From Cycas panzhihuaensis (lineage: Eukaryota; Cycadophyta), in contig CM041465.1 of the NCBI GenBank assembly GCA_023213395.1, positions 81,351,741 through 81,415,740 of the forward strand: 64,000 nt of DNA, written 5' to 3'. The notes beneath the pieces are model-generated. The model made no database searches and was not told the origin of the DNA. It saw only the letters and a program-made list of their open reading frames with translations. Position 1 is the first letter of the stretch; every line of letters starts with the position of its first letter. This document shows, one piece after another, positions 10,053 through 21,651 of the stretch. The translations under genes and the position numbers were made by a program.

Positions 10053-11908
10053 ATTACTAAAGTGTTTATAGCCTATTTAAAGGAAGAAATCTATCAAAAG
10101 CCTATTTTTGTGACTAAATCCTTGAATCTATTTGTAGAAATAAAAAGGTAATTCAAGTTTATTTAAATCCATTTTGTGTATACACCTAAAATGGATGAAA
10201 AGACTATTTTGACCATTTGAATCTATTTTAGCCTATTTGTGTCAATTTTGAATCCATCCAGTTCTGTTTTTTTATCAAGAACAACTTATTTTCACTCTAT
10301 TTAATAAAACACTACCCATTACCTATTTGTATTCATCATCATAACTATTACTGTGATGCTACAGAATGCTCTTCATCATATTCCTATAAACCCTAAGTAC
10401 ACCAACTTTTTTAGTTCCAAGAATAAGTCATTACCAAGGATTAGGAATAATATAGGTATGTTGCTATTCTATTTGCATGAATCATTTGCGACCCCCCCAC
10501 CCTCCCATCAATGACTACTTTCTGCATTGATGATTCTCTAGAACTAAATACCTACATCTCTGTATACTTACATTAAATTTTGAAGTGCATCATATGTGTA
10601 AGCCATAAACTTATTTCCATTGTGACATTAATTACTGAGATTTATCAATTTTTATGTGAGCCATGAGCCACTCTCTCATTCCTCTATGTTTGGATGCTAT
10701 CAAACATTTCTACTCTCAGTTGTCTTATAGACATCTCTAAGCTTAACCACTACTTAGTAGACCTATGACATTGTGAAGCCCCTACTATATGTAGTTGTGC
10801 TTGTTGTGTGTAATCTATGTGGCTATGAAACATTATGTAAATACCATATATCTCCATGCACCTAATGCATGATATCCAGGATCATTATCTAAATATTAAA
10901 AACCCAACATGAAGACATCTACTCTACTATGGTAATTTTTATTCCTTTTGTTCCTCCACATATAAAGATCAAAGTCGCTCTTTCTCTATGCATAACCATG
11001 CAACATACACTTACTAAGATTGCTCCTCCATTATACAATCATATCTACCTCTCTTCATTCACTTGAGCATAGGTAACATATCAATATGAATATAACATGA
11101 ATTAATCTAGGTTTTTATTCAAGAAATTTTAAAAATGATTGAAATTTTTGAGAAAATCCAAAGAATACCATTTCCACAATATCATAGTTAACAGTCAAGT
11201 AAATCTTTATAATTTGACTTTGTTAATATTTTTCTACAAATTTTTGATGTATTAAATTAGATTTGATATTTATTACAAGTCCATGATGCATACTTTTACT
11301 AAGTCGGTAGTTATATTAGTTACCAAGTGACTAGGAGCTAAAGCTAAATGGACTAAAGGCTTTTGAAATTTATTTTTTTGCTTATTTTGAGGTACCTATT
11401 CTCTTTTGATTATAACTTTATAACCAAGAGACTAATTTGCAAACTATCTAAACTGTTAGAATTGTGTTTCAAATACGATCATTTTGATATATAATTTAAA
11501 GTATTTTAGAGATTTTTGTATTAACATATTTTTATTCAAATTTGATACTTTGTTTAGAGCCCTATATAGTAACCAATAAAGTAAATTTTCGTACTTATTA
11601 TTGATCATTTGATATAATATTTTGAGCAATATTTCACAAATATTAAAGCTTAATATTTGGCCCTAGGGAAGTTTATTTTAAACTCTAGTGGTGGCCTTAT
11701 TAAGCTCATTAGTAAAATTTAAAGGAGGCAAAAGGTGGTCCTAATTAAATGGATAAGTGATAGTAATGTATATCCCATTTTGAAGAGATATTTATGTTCT
11801 TATTTGTACTCTCTCTTTAGTACTCTTAATTGTGATAATGACTAAACATGCTTGATGTATATTTATGGTTGATTTTAAAAATATTAGGTTGCTTAAATTT
11901 CATTTACG
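10053..11908 (+). other. B leader, second part
   Basis: Stop-rich, AT-rich DNA between the LINE and gag. I see no ORF, repeat or structured element in it. With 7217-7408 the leader is about 2.0 kb, long for a copia element but similar to the leader of A. Confidence 0.6.
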
Positions 11909-12990
11909 ATGGATGATTTGTTGTTAATTCCTAAGCTTGATGGACATAATTATTTTATTTAGTCAAGGAGACTGAAGCCTACTTTACAATCTAAGTAATT
12001 ATAAAAGATTGTTTCTAAGGCTTGTACTACTCCTGTTCCTATTTCTCTTACTGTTGATTTAACTCGTGATCAAGGAAAGTTAAAAAAGGAATTAGAAAGA
12101 AAAGATAATGAAGCATTTACTTTCATATTTAATAATATGCTTGATAATATATTTCCTCATATCTATGATCTCTCTACTTCTCATGCTATTTAGAATACTT
12201 TAAAAATATCATTTGAAGAATTACAAATATTAGGATTCAAAACTTAAGAAGGAACTTTAAGAATCTCAAGATGTATACTATAAAATCTATCAATTCCTTT
12301 GTCACTAGAGTTTAGGATATTATAAATCTATTGGGTGCATCAAGGGAGCAAACACTCGAAAAAAGAGTTGTAGAGAAAATTTTGGGATGGATAAGAAAGA
12401 TAAGAAATTTCCAAATAGTTATTATAACCATAAAAGTAACAAGAGACTTAACAACATTAATAATTGATGATTTATTATCAATATTATTGGTAGAAGAGGA
12501 AAATAAGAGTTCAATTGATAATTTGAAATAACCCCTTTCTTCTAAGACTTCCATAAGAGGAAAGTTCTAGAGATTATCAAATCAAGAAATAAATCTACCA
12601 CTAGTATGTTCTTATGGATAAGGTAACTTTGGACATGGACATCAATAAGGATAAGCATTAGTATCTTTATCAAACTATAGATAAGGTAACTTTGGATATG
12701 GACAAGGACAAGCAGAAGCATCTTCATTAAACTATAGATAAGATAATTTTAAACATGGATATAGACAAGGATAAGGACAAATAGGAGAATCTATATCAAT
12801 CTATGGACAAATAAATTTTAGATATGGATAAGGATACCATGGATAATATGAAATAGGGAGATTGGTAGGAAGAAATTATTCAATAAGAAGGAATCTCATA
12901 CCATCAAGAGGAAGAGGTAGAATACCATTATAAAGAATTAGAAGAGGAATAGGTTTTGTTGCTTCTCATTAAAAATGTAGAATATAAAGA
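11909..12990 (+). pseudogene. B gag (copia type)
   Basis: Starts at ATG 11909 (MDDLLLIPKLDGHNYF), the N-terminal LDG-NY motif of copia gag. It continues with KELERKDNEAFTFIFNNM and, after a frame change, with 12331-12531 (VEKILGWIRKIRNFQIVIITI), the helical C-half of the capsid. From about 12600 to 12860 the sequence is a four-fold repeat of a ~63 bp unit encoding a GNFGYGQGQ-like Gly/Gln-rich stretch. A damaged CCHC-like knuckle (KCRI ... YKCY) lies near 12980. Many Gln codons are now stops. Confidence 0.78.
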
Positions 12991-14375
12991 TATTATTCAT
13001 ATAAGTGTTATTAAGATAACATCGCTAATACTACAACTGATAGAGAAGAGAACATTTTTAATATAGGCTTGAATATTCAAACTTATAATAAGCAAGATGA
13101 ATAGTATATTGATTATAACTATTCAAATCATATGCCCTATAATGCAGATGCATTTCCTAAGATTTATGAAGAAAATAATCAAAGACAAGTCATATTTAAA
13201 AATGATAATACATAGGAAGTCAAAGGATAAGGAGTTATAACAAATCAAACTAAAAGTGGAGAAAATAAGAATATTTAAAATATTTTATTTGTACCTAAAT
13301 TAGGAAGGAACTTGCTATCTATTAGTCAAATGATGGAACAAAAATATAGGATAGTCATTGATAATGGAGAATTTAGAATAAGTGATAAGTTGAATAATGG
13401 TGTTGTAGTGATGAGAGGCCAAATGGCAAAAGATAGATTATTCACACTTATAAATTCTTCACATTTATAAGTGTTGAATACTTCAATCTCAAATGATAAC
13501 ATACTTTAGCATTATAGATTTAGTCATCTCAATTATGATGCACTTAATACTCTAAAGAAGAAAAGTATAGTTATAAGACTTCCATCTATTCAAGGTGATA
13601 ATGGAGCTTATGAAGTTTGTATTTATAGAAAATACCATAGAGAAAGCTTTCCTAATCCACATTTCTAATCTAGATATATATTCTAATTAGTTAATGTAGA
13701 CTTACGTGGCTGAATAAGAACTCTAATAATAAAAAACATTAAATTCTTCCTAATTCTTATTGATATATATTTGAAACTTTATTTAGATTTATTAAATTCA
13801 GAGGTATAGTTGAAAGACAAAGTGGTTATAGGTTAAAAACATTTTATTTAGATAATGATAATAAGTTTATCTCAAGTGATTTTAGATATTTCTGTAATTG
13901 AGTTGGAATAAGAAGGTAATTTACCACTCCATATATGCCTCAACGAAATGAAGTTACTAAAAGAAAAATTAGAACAACTACAAAAATAACTAGATATATA
14001 CATAAGACTAAAGAGTTAAGTAATCAATATTGGGTTGAAGTAGCAATTAGTATTGTATATTTATTAACTAGAAGTATTACAAAGGCAATTAGGGACTTAA
14101 CTCCTAAAGAATTTTGGATAGGCTATAAGCCATATATTTTATATTTGAAAATCTTTGGGTGTGTTGCTTATGATTACATTTTTGATAAACATAGATCTAA
14201 GTTAGAAAGTAAAAGTATTAAGTGTATTTTCATAGGCTACTCAAGTGAACAAAAACCTATAGATTATTTGAACCAATTGAGAAGAAATTCATGGTAAGTA
14301 AAGATATGATTTTTGATGATAATGCAATCTATAAAATTAAACAAAATATAGGAAAATATGTTGTTATTAAAGAAA
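12991..14375 (+). pseudogene. B protease and integrase
   Basis: The segment near 13280-13480 reads NILFVPKLGRNLLSISQM, then YRIVID and MRGQMAKDRLF, the region between copia protease and integrase. The integrase zinc region (HYRFSHLNYDAL) and a heavily damaged core follow. The ORF 13935-14297 gives the integrase end: MPQRNEVTKRKIR, YLLTRSITKAIRDLTPKEFW and LKIFGCVAYDYI, KLESKSIKCIFIGYS. The copia motif PQQNGVAERKNR is recognisable in MPQRNEVTKRK. Element A inserted just downstream, after KENP. Confidence 0.8.
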
Positions 14376-14380
14376 ATCCA

Positions 14381-14655
14381 TGTTAGATAATGTCCATTAG
14401 GGCTCATATCAATATTTGTCAGTTATGATGGCATAGGGTTTAGTGCAGTTGGCCTAACCAACCTCATCTATATTTCTAGTGGATATTATAATGATGTTTC
14501 TAAACATCAGTCATCAGTAGATATTAGGTTCTTACTCAACTCCTGTCTATAAATTCAAGGGATTTGAAGACTCTATTACTGATTAACACCACCATTATTC
14601 TTGATATTTATTTAGCCCTTTGTTATAGTTATCGCTCCCTCCCATAAATCATTTA
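14381..14655 (+). repeat. A 5' LTR
   Basis: 275 bp, starts TGTTAGATAATG. TATAAATT at about 14549 is a likely TATA box. Matches 29777-30042 plus the 14 bp tail at 47675-47688. Confidence 0.88.
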
Positions 14656-14657
14656 TT

Positions 14658-14670
14658 TGGTATTAGAGCA
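14658..14670 (+). promoter_or_regulatory. A primer-binding site
   Basis: TGGTATTAGAGCA, two bases after the LTR, is the tRNA-Met site with one C-to-T change. Confidence 0.85.
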
Positions 14671-16775
14671 ATCATTAGAAGTGCATTACAGTATTCCCCT
14701 ATTACAAGAATGTTCATTTAAAGTGCCAAGGTTTAGGGAAGCCCTCGAGATAAGCCACACTTAAAAGATGAAGGATTTGTGAGAAGATTGATTACTATTC
14801 AAGTTATTTGGTATATGTGCACTCTCCATTGGCTTTTCAAATTATTAATACTTAGTGCTATAGTTTCTTACTATAGTTTTCATATAATATTTTATACATG
14901 TGAGTCTATTATCTTGTATGCACTAGGATCTACTTCGAAAAGCTACTTTGATAGGCATTGCTTATCCTACGAAGTTTTAGAAAGCTACAAGTCTATATTT
15001 CTTAGCATTCAAAGCCTATCATAGCCTTCTTTTGCATTACTATAGATGATTTAAGACTATATCTCTCTATTATTGCCTTGTTTACCTCTCTCCTCTTGCA
15101 AAAAGTAAAATTTACTTGTTAAAAACCTGATTGCCATATTTACCACTAAAATTATAAGTAATAGAAGCCTATACTATGTGTACTCCATGATTTACCATCC
15201 ATATATCTTATTTGAGTCCTTCTTAGGCTGCATCCAACTCTTTATAATTGAGTTCATTCATGTAGATAAAATTACATCAATATTCCTATCACACAAGCTA
15301 ACATTTCCTATAGTTATTTACATCAATCAATAGACTATTGATTCAATTAATCTTGAAGATATTTATAATATATTTTACCTCTCTCTATGTTCAACTCCAA
15401 ACTACATCTACAACTATCATTTTCATAAAAAATTATCAAATATTTTAATATTTTTCAATACTATAATATGTGCCCTCTTCAATATTTAGTATTGTGTCTT
15501 TATTTCCATACTTGTGTGGCCTATGCACTTCATTTTAGGCCACGTGAGAGCTATACGACTACGCACTTGTATATATAGTTCTGCTTTTCTTTTTTCATGG
15601 TTTTTAATAATCATCTAAAGTTTAGAACTTTAATTATTTCTCATTTACATGAATTTTTAATAAACGTATATAATATGACTCTCTCTTTAATATACAACAA
15701 TTCTGTACTTTATTTCCACCTCATTTCATTTCTATACAACTTGTGTATAACCTCATTTATAGTTGTGCCCTTGTTTAGAGTGTTATTTATGCCCTGTTTG
15801 TAACTACTATTTGTTTCTATGTATGTTCTGAGCCTTTCTTAGCCTCTCATTGATAAACAAACCTTTTGGCTATCTTTTTTGCCTTCATAACTTGTAGCAC
15901 AGTAGGGCCCCACCTCAAATTTATTTACACAAAGCCTCTTTAGTAATTTCATTAATGACTAAATTAATAAAGTTTCATTTCATAAAGTTTTAAAAGCCAT
16001 TACTTAGTGTAGGCCCCACCTTTGAGTAGTTGAGAAATCCATACTAATTAGCAACCAGATGGTCTCTATTATAGGTCATATGCAATAATAAAGTGACCAA
16101 GTTCATTTTTACAAAGGAAGCTAAAAGAAAATTTTAGGATAATTGTTGAAAAATAGGACCTACCTTTGCTCTTGGTAGGTGCACTTTCACCAACGAGGTC
16201 AAAAGTTGCTTCTATCTACACTAGATCAAATTACATTCATACATAGTTGAAACGAGAGGTCATATGACTAACTTTAGTTTCAAATTGATAGAATTTTTAA
16301 TAACCAAAATTAAGGTAATATACTTTTGAGTCATTTTTATTAAAAAAATATTCTTTTGTAAATATTTTTAATGTATATCTTCGTAATCTGATATTGAAAT
16401 TGAGTCCTCTTTGAAGTGTTAGACTCCATATTCTATTGTCTAGAGGGTTATGAAGTCAAAAAAATGTTTTAAAGATCATTTTATATATGGCTTTCATCCT
16501 CCAAAAAGGCACTAGTGAAGGGATTCTTACACAATAACCCTTATATAAACTAGTGAAAAAGTATATTGTAATCTATCATCAATAAAAAGCATTACATGTT
16601 GAGGTGGTTAGACTCCCAATTGGGACATTTGTACATGTCCCAGAGGTGAAGTGGGACATATTGTATGTTTGTTAAGTGTAGTTATAATGCATTTCTTTGG
16701 TGCTTTAATTGCATTTCTTTACTTTCAAGTACTTTATTTTTTTAATTTATATTTCAAGATAATTTTCTCTTTATA
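14671..16775 (+). other. A leader
   Basis: About 2.1 kb of AT-rich sequence between primer site and gag. Short ORFs (for example 14779-15024) show no family resemblance. No repeat or structure is obvious by eye. Confidence 0.6.
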
Positions 16776-17720
16776 ATGGCAATAAATCTTGGAAATATTA
16801 TTGTACTTAAGTTTGATATATCAAATTTTCTCAATTGAATTAGTAGATAAGACATATTTTCTTTGCAAAGGATATGTAGGAGCTTGTTCATACAGGATAT
16901 GAAGAAATTGATGAAACCACTAGTTAAGATAAAAAGAAAAGCTATAAGGAGAACACTAAAAATGATAACAAAGCACTCATACTTATTTTTTGTATATTAA
17001 AGGATTACATCTTTCCTAAAGTAAGTGAAATTATAACCTCTAAGGAAGCTTGGCGCATCCTCAAAGTAATGTATGAAGGAGTATCATCTTTTAAGTTACA
17101 AACACTTAGGAGAAAGTTTAAAAACTTAAGGATGATAACTATGGAAGGAGTCAACGAGTTTATTATCAAAGTTTAAGATTTAGTAAATCAAATAAGGTCT
17201 TTAGAAGAAGTGATAAGTGAACAAAGGATTGTGGAATAGATTTTAAGGTGTGTTAGAGAAATCAAAAGATTGGAAATGATAGCAACAAGTATTGAAGTAT
17301 CCAAAGACCTTAGCACACTTAGAATTAATCAACTAAGTGCTATGATCCTATCCTAGCTATTGAGAAAAATAAAAAGGATAATAAATCTCTTAAATCATAC
17401 CTTTTCTACCAAGGCTAGACTTAGGTAAAACTATCAAGAACAAAGTTCTAAAGAAAGGGGTTAATCCCCTAGTGGAAGAAGATGACTAAGAAACTAATGA
17501 TAAGGTAACTTCTAAGGAAATTTTCAAGGACTAAATCAAGTCTTTCAAAGATAAAATCAAAGCAATTTTCAAGGCCAAGGAGAAGGCCAAAACTTTGGAA
17601 GGGGAAGAGGAACTTATAGAGGAAGAAGTTAAAGTCAAAGAGGAAGAGAAAGAGGAATTGTCCAATGTATCTTTTATCATAGAATGGGTCACTTAGAAGA
17701 AATTTGCTTTACTAAAAATG
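16776..17720 (+). pseudogene. A gag (copia type, with zinc knuckle remnant)
   Basis: Likely start ATG 16776. After frame changes the UBN2-type capsid is clear from about 16950 to 17345: KALILIFCILKDYIFPKVSE, TSKEAWRILKVMYEG, LQTLRRKFKNLRM, VNEFIIKV, RIVEQILR-like and IEVSKDLSTL. A basic Lys/Arg/Gly-Gln region follows. The knuckle near 17665-17705 reads QCIFYHRMGHLEEICF: the second Cys has become Tyr (TGT to TAT), so zinc binding would be lost. Unlike E, C and D this element keeps the full gag layout. Confidence 0.8.
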
Positions 17721-19300
17721 TAAGTACTCAAAGAGGGACTACAAATATAATAATTGAAGAAAGGGGAAATGATAGATTATTCCTCTTAAACCTAGTGGCT
17801 ATTGAAAAAGAGGATAGTTAATACATCAACTCAAGATGTTTAACTCACATGACTCACAAAGAGGTATTGTTTAAAGAGATTAATAAATCTAAGAAAGAAA
17901 GAATTATATTTAGAGACAATACTACCTATGTTGTAGATAAAAAATATAATATATTTATAACAACTAAATTAGAGAAAACTAGAAGTGTAAATGATGTTTT
18001 ACATGTTTCAACTCTAAAATAGAACCTACTCTTGATGGGTCGAATGATGGAGAAAAAGTATAAGGTTATCTTTGATAGTAATAAATGTATAATCAAGGAT
18101 AAGTTAAGAAATAAAGCAATTATAGTAAAGGGATAAATGACCAATGATAGGCTACTTAAACTAGTCATTCCTCCATTGGATTCTTATGTTTTAAAAACCT
18201 TAACCAATGTTAATATTGAAATATGGCATAAAAGGTTTATCCATATAAATTATAATAGTTTAACCTTAATGAAGATAATAGAGATAGTGATTAGACTCCC
18301 TACTATAGAAATAAGTAAAGAAATGTGTGAAGGGTACATACTTAGAAAACAACAAAGGGAAGTTTTCCAAATAAAAATTATAGAGATAATGGGACCTTTC
18401 AATTAGTTTATATGGATCTATATGGTCCTATGGATGTACCTTCATTAGGTGGAGTTAAGTACTTTATTACTTTCATTGATGACTTCATAAGAAAGACTTG
18501 GGTATATTTTATCAAGTTCAAATTAGGTGTATTTTAATAATTTATTGACTTTAAAACTTTAGTTAAGAAATAAAGTGGCCTTAGAATTCTTATCCCAAGA
18601 TCAAATAATATGGGAGAATTTATTTCAAATAAATTTAAGATATATTGCAAGTACTATGGTATAAGAAAGTAGATCATTAATCCTTATACTCCATGGTAAA
18701 ATGGAGTTGTAGAAAGGAAGAATAGAATAATTACAAAAATTGTTAAAGCATGCTCAATGATAAACAACTTTGACAAGAATTTTCAAAGGAAGTTGTACAT
18801 ATGACAATTTACTTATTGAATAAGTGTATCACTAAAGTTGTTAGACGAGTTATACTAGAGGAAGCTTGGTTAGGTTATTAGTCAAGCATATAATACTTAG
18901 AGATTTTTATATGCTTAGCCTATGTCCATATTCCAAAACAAAGAATAATGAAGTTGGATGATAAAAATACCAAGTATATGTTTATAGGATATTATCATAC
19001 TTCTAAATCCTATAAATTATATGACCCAAAGGATAAGAAGATAATTTTAAGTAAGGATATCATCTTTAAAGAAGATGAATGCTATCAAGAAGAAGTTGAA
19101 AAGGATAAAGGCAATAAGATCATGGTAGAAGTAGATTCAAATCCTAAGTCCATAAATATACTAAGTTTGAATGAAGCAAGACCCTCTATATTTAATCAAA
19201 GGGTTCCTAAATAGGTTCAAAGAGGACATGACCCTTTGAATATTTTAGATAACAATTTTAAAGGAAGTGCCATTTAATCTCAAAGAGTAAATTTTACCTT
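17721..19300 (+). pseudogene. A protease and integrase
   Basis: The protease-integrase linker is seen in VNDVLHVSTLK and LLLMGRMMEKKYKVIF, then ORF 18137-18406 with MTNDRLLKLVIPP and IEIWHKRFIHINYNSL (zinc-binding H). After a frameshift near 18400 the core reads MDLYGPMDVPSLGGVKYFI, FIDDFIRKTWVYF, and RSNNMGEF where family members have DNGGEF (Asp to Asn). It then reads NGVVERKNRII with the catalytic Glu. ORF 18948-19214 is the C-terminal DKNTKYMFIGYYHTSKSYKLYDP region. The mutated second Asp and the stops make it dead. Confidence 0.82.
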
Positions 19301-20567
19301 AGTGACTCAAGTAATGGAGTCAAATGAGCCTCATAACTTTGAAGAGGCAAATACAAAAGATGAATGGAAAGAATCCATAAACGAATAGTATAATGCCTTA
19401 GTAAAAAATTATACTTGGGAGTTAGTAGATTTTCCACTAAGTAAAAATACCATTAGACTCAAGTGGGTCTGTAAGACCAAATATAGATTAGATAGAACAA
19501 TCGACAAGTAAAATAAAAGGTTAGTTGCTAAAGGATGTGTATAAGCTAAAGGAATAAAATACAATGAGACTTTTTCACCTATTGTAAGACTTAAAATGAT
19601 TTGTCTAATAATGACTTTAGCTATACAATAGGGTTAGACAGTTCAAAATATAGATGTTAAGAGTGCTTTCTTGAATGAGTACATAGAAGAGGAAATATAT
19701 GTCTAACAACCTAAAGGTTTTAAAGTAAAAGAGGAAGGACACAAGCTCTATAAATTAAAGAAGGCATTTATTGGACTCAAATTAGCACCTAGAGCTTAGT
19801 ACTCTAGGATTGATAAGTATTTTATAGATAAAGGATTCCAAAGGAGTCAATCTGATCCTAACTTATATATTAATATAGAGGGAAGTTCAATACTCATTGT
19901 GGGATTATATGTTGATGACCTTGATTATACTAGGAATGATCCTTATTTATCCCAAAAATTTAAAGAAGACATATGTAAAGAATTTAAAATGATTGATTTG
20001 GGACTTATGCATTACTTCTTCAGCTTGAAAGTTTGGTAAGATGGAAATAAGATATTTGTTTCCTAAAGGAAGTACACTTTGAACTTATTACATAAATTCA
20101 ACATGAGTAATTACAAGGTACTTACTAAACTAACTAAAGTTAGAGTAAAATTCTCTAAGCATGAAGAATCAACATCAGTTGGCCCTACTCTCTATAGATA
20201 ATTAATTAGAAGTTTGATTTACTTAACTTCAACTTAGCCAGACATCATGTATGCAGTTAGTGTAGTTTCCAAGTTTATGAACGAGCCTAAGATGACACAT
20301 TAGCAAACAAAAAAATTAATCCTTAAGTACTTAAAGAGTACAATTAGTTATGGACTTTATTACAGGTCATCAGGAGACTTCAAATTAATTAGTTATATGG
20401 ACTTTGACTGGGCAAGATTCATAGATGATAGGAAATTTATCTTAGGTTACACTTTTAGTTTGGGTTCAATAGTAATAGCTTAGAGTTCGAAGAAATAGAG
20501 CATGGTATCCCTATCTACTACAGAGGTAGAATACAAAACAATGATATCAAGAGCTTGTGAAGTAGTT
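19301..20567 (+). pseudogene. A reverse transcriptase and RNase H N-terminal part
   Basis: Reads WKESINE, NYTWELVDFPLSKNTIRLKW, then VQNIDVKSAFLNEYIEEEIY (catalytic Asp), KLYKLKKAFIGLKLAPRAW, and LYVDDLDYTRND with the YVDD box intact near 19910. RNase H follows: YLTST-PDIMYAVSVVSKFM, GLYYRSSGDFKLISYMDFDWA and STTEVEYKTMISRACEVV. The domain is cut at EVV by element C and resumes at 29476. Stops are mainly at Gln and Trp positions. Confidence 0.85.
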
Positions 20568-20890
20568 TTTGGGTTAATGCTCATCACATGACCCTACATT
20601 AGAATATGCAGCGCATAAGCTTCAAAGGTTTGTTAGGTAAGTTTACAATTTTTGTTATGCATTATTTTATATTATTTTAAATTAGAGGTTAAGGAGGTTT
20701 CCATCCTCCCTCAAAAGTATGTATGTCATGGGTTTCTATACCCTCGTGTTCATAAACATCACCTTATTAAGTAATTTTGATGTACTTTTGGCAATCATGG
20801 GTTAATACAAAAGTTATTTCATATGTTTTGCAATATGGATTAAGTTATTCTGGTTTCCTGGTCTACTTCGCTCTCTGACATTAACCTTGA
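20568..20890 (+). repeat. C 5' LTR
   Basis: Terminal TGTTAGG of the 3' copy is here TTTGGG, a mutated start. It ends CATTAACCTTGA, where the 3' copy has CATTAACCTTTAA. The ends of this LTR form an inverted repeat (GGTTAATG / CATTAACC) longer than in the other elements. Confidence 0.82.
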
Positions 20891-20892
20891 TT

Positions 20893-20905
20893 TGGTATCA
20901 GAGCC
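20893..20905 (+). promoter_or_regulatory. C primer-binding site
   Basis: TGGTATCAGAGCC, identical to the E1 site and complementary to initiator tRNA-Met. Confidence 0.9.
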
Positions 20906-21581
20906 AAATCTTGGCAAACTTCATGGCTCATTCTCTATTTATGTTTTGTATGTAAATAATTTTCAATATATTAAAGTTTGACTTTATAAAATTATTATTT
21001 ATTATTATTTTTTTTTTAATTTATATATTCATATGCTTATACCTACGCAGCTCCATTATTTTTAATCAATTCTAACTTCTCCATCCTTGAATAAAACTAC
21101 CCTATATGACTACTTGTTATGATTTGCATTGAATTCTTTAGCCTATGGTGACAACCATTCATGATTTAGTTGCCTATTCTGAGAGAAATCTCTCTCTAAA
21201 CCTTTGTTCTTCGTTTTGAGCCGATTTTGCTCCTTTACTTCATTCTCATTCCACAAAGCTCCATTTGGCCTAAAAATTAACTGGCCACTAGCTATTCTAT
21301 ACATCAAGTTTCTTCTAAAATCTTGCATCAATCCATCTTTTTTGTGGTGAGATCTGGCCACCTGAGTTAGCTCGGCTTCTTTTTCAAGTTTCTCACCATT
21401 TTTCTTTGTTTTCTTTAAATTTTTTAAATTTTTTTTTGTGTATTTGGGACTACTCTGCACAGGCGCCCTCAATAGAGTCCCTCTGATATTGTTACAAGGT
21501 CATTTCATCCTTTTTTTATCCTTTGTATTCACCGTACACTTTGTTTCATACGTTGCCCACATTTTTTCTTCTTAGTATATA

Positions 21582-21651
<70 letters not shown>

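Noticed and set aside
11909-20567. A non-standard genetic code with TAA/TAG read as Gln
   Set aside because: CAA/CAG are also used normally, Trp and Arg positions are affected too, and active-site residues are mutated the same way. Cytosine deamination explains it all.
21143-21472. 109-codon minus-strand ORF, Lys-rich
   Set aside because: Lies in C's non-coding leader, has no recognisable domain and is not seen in the related E leaders.
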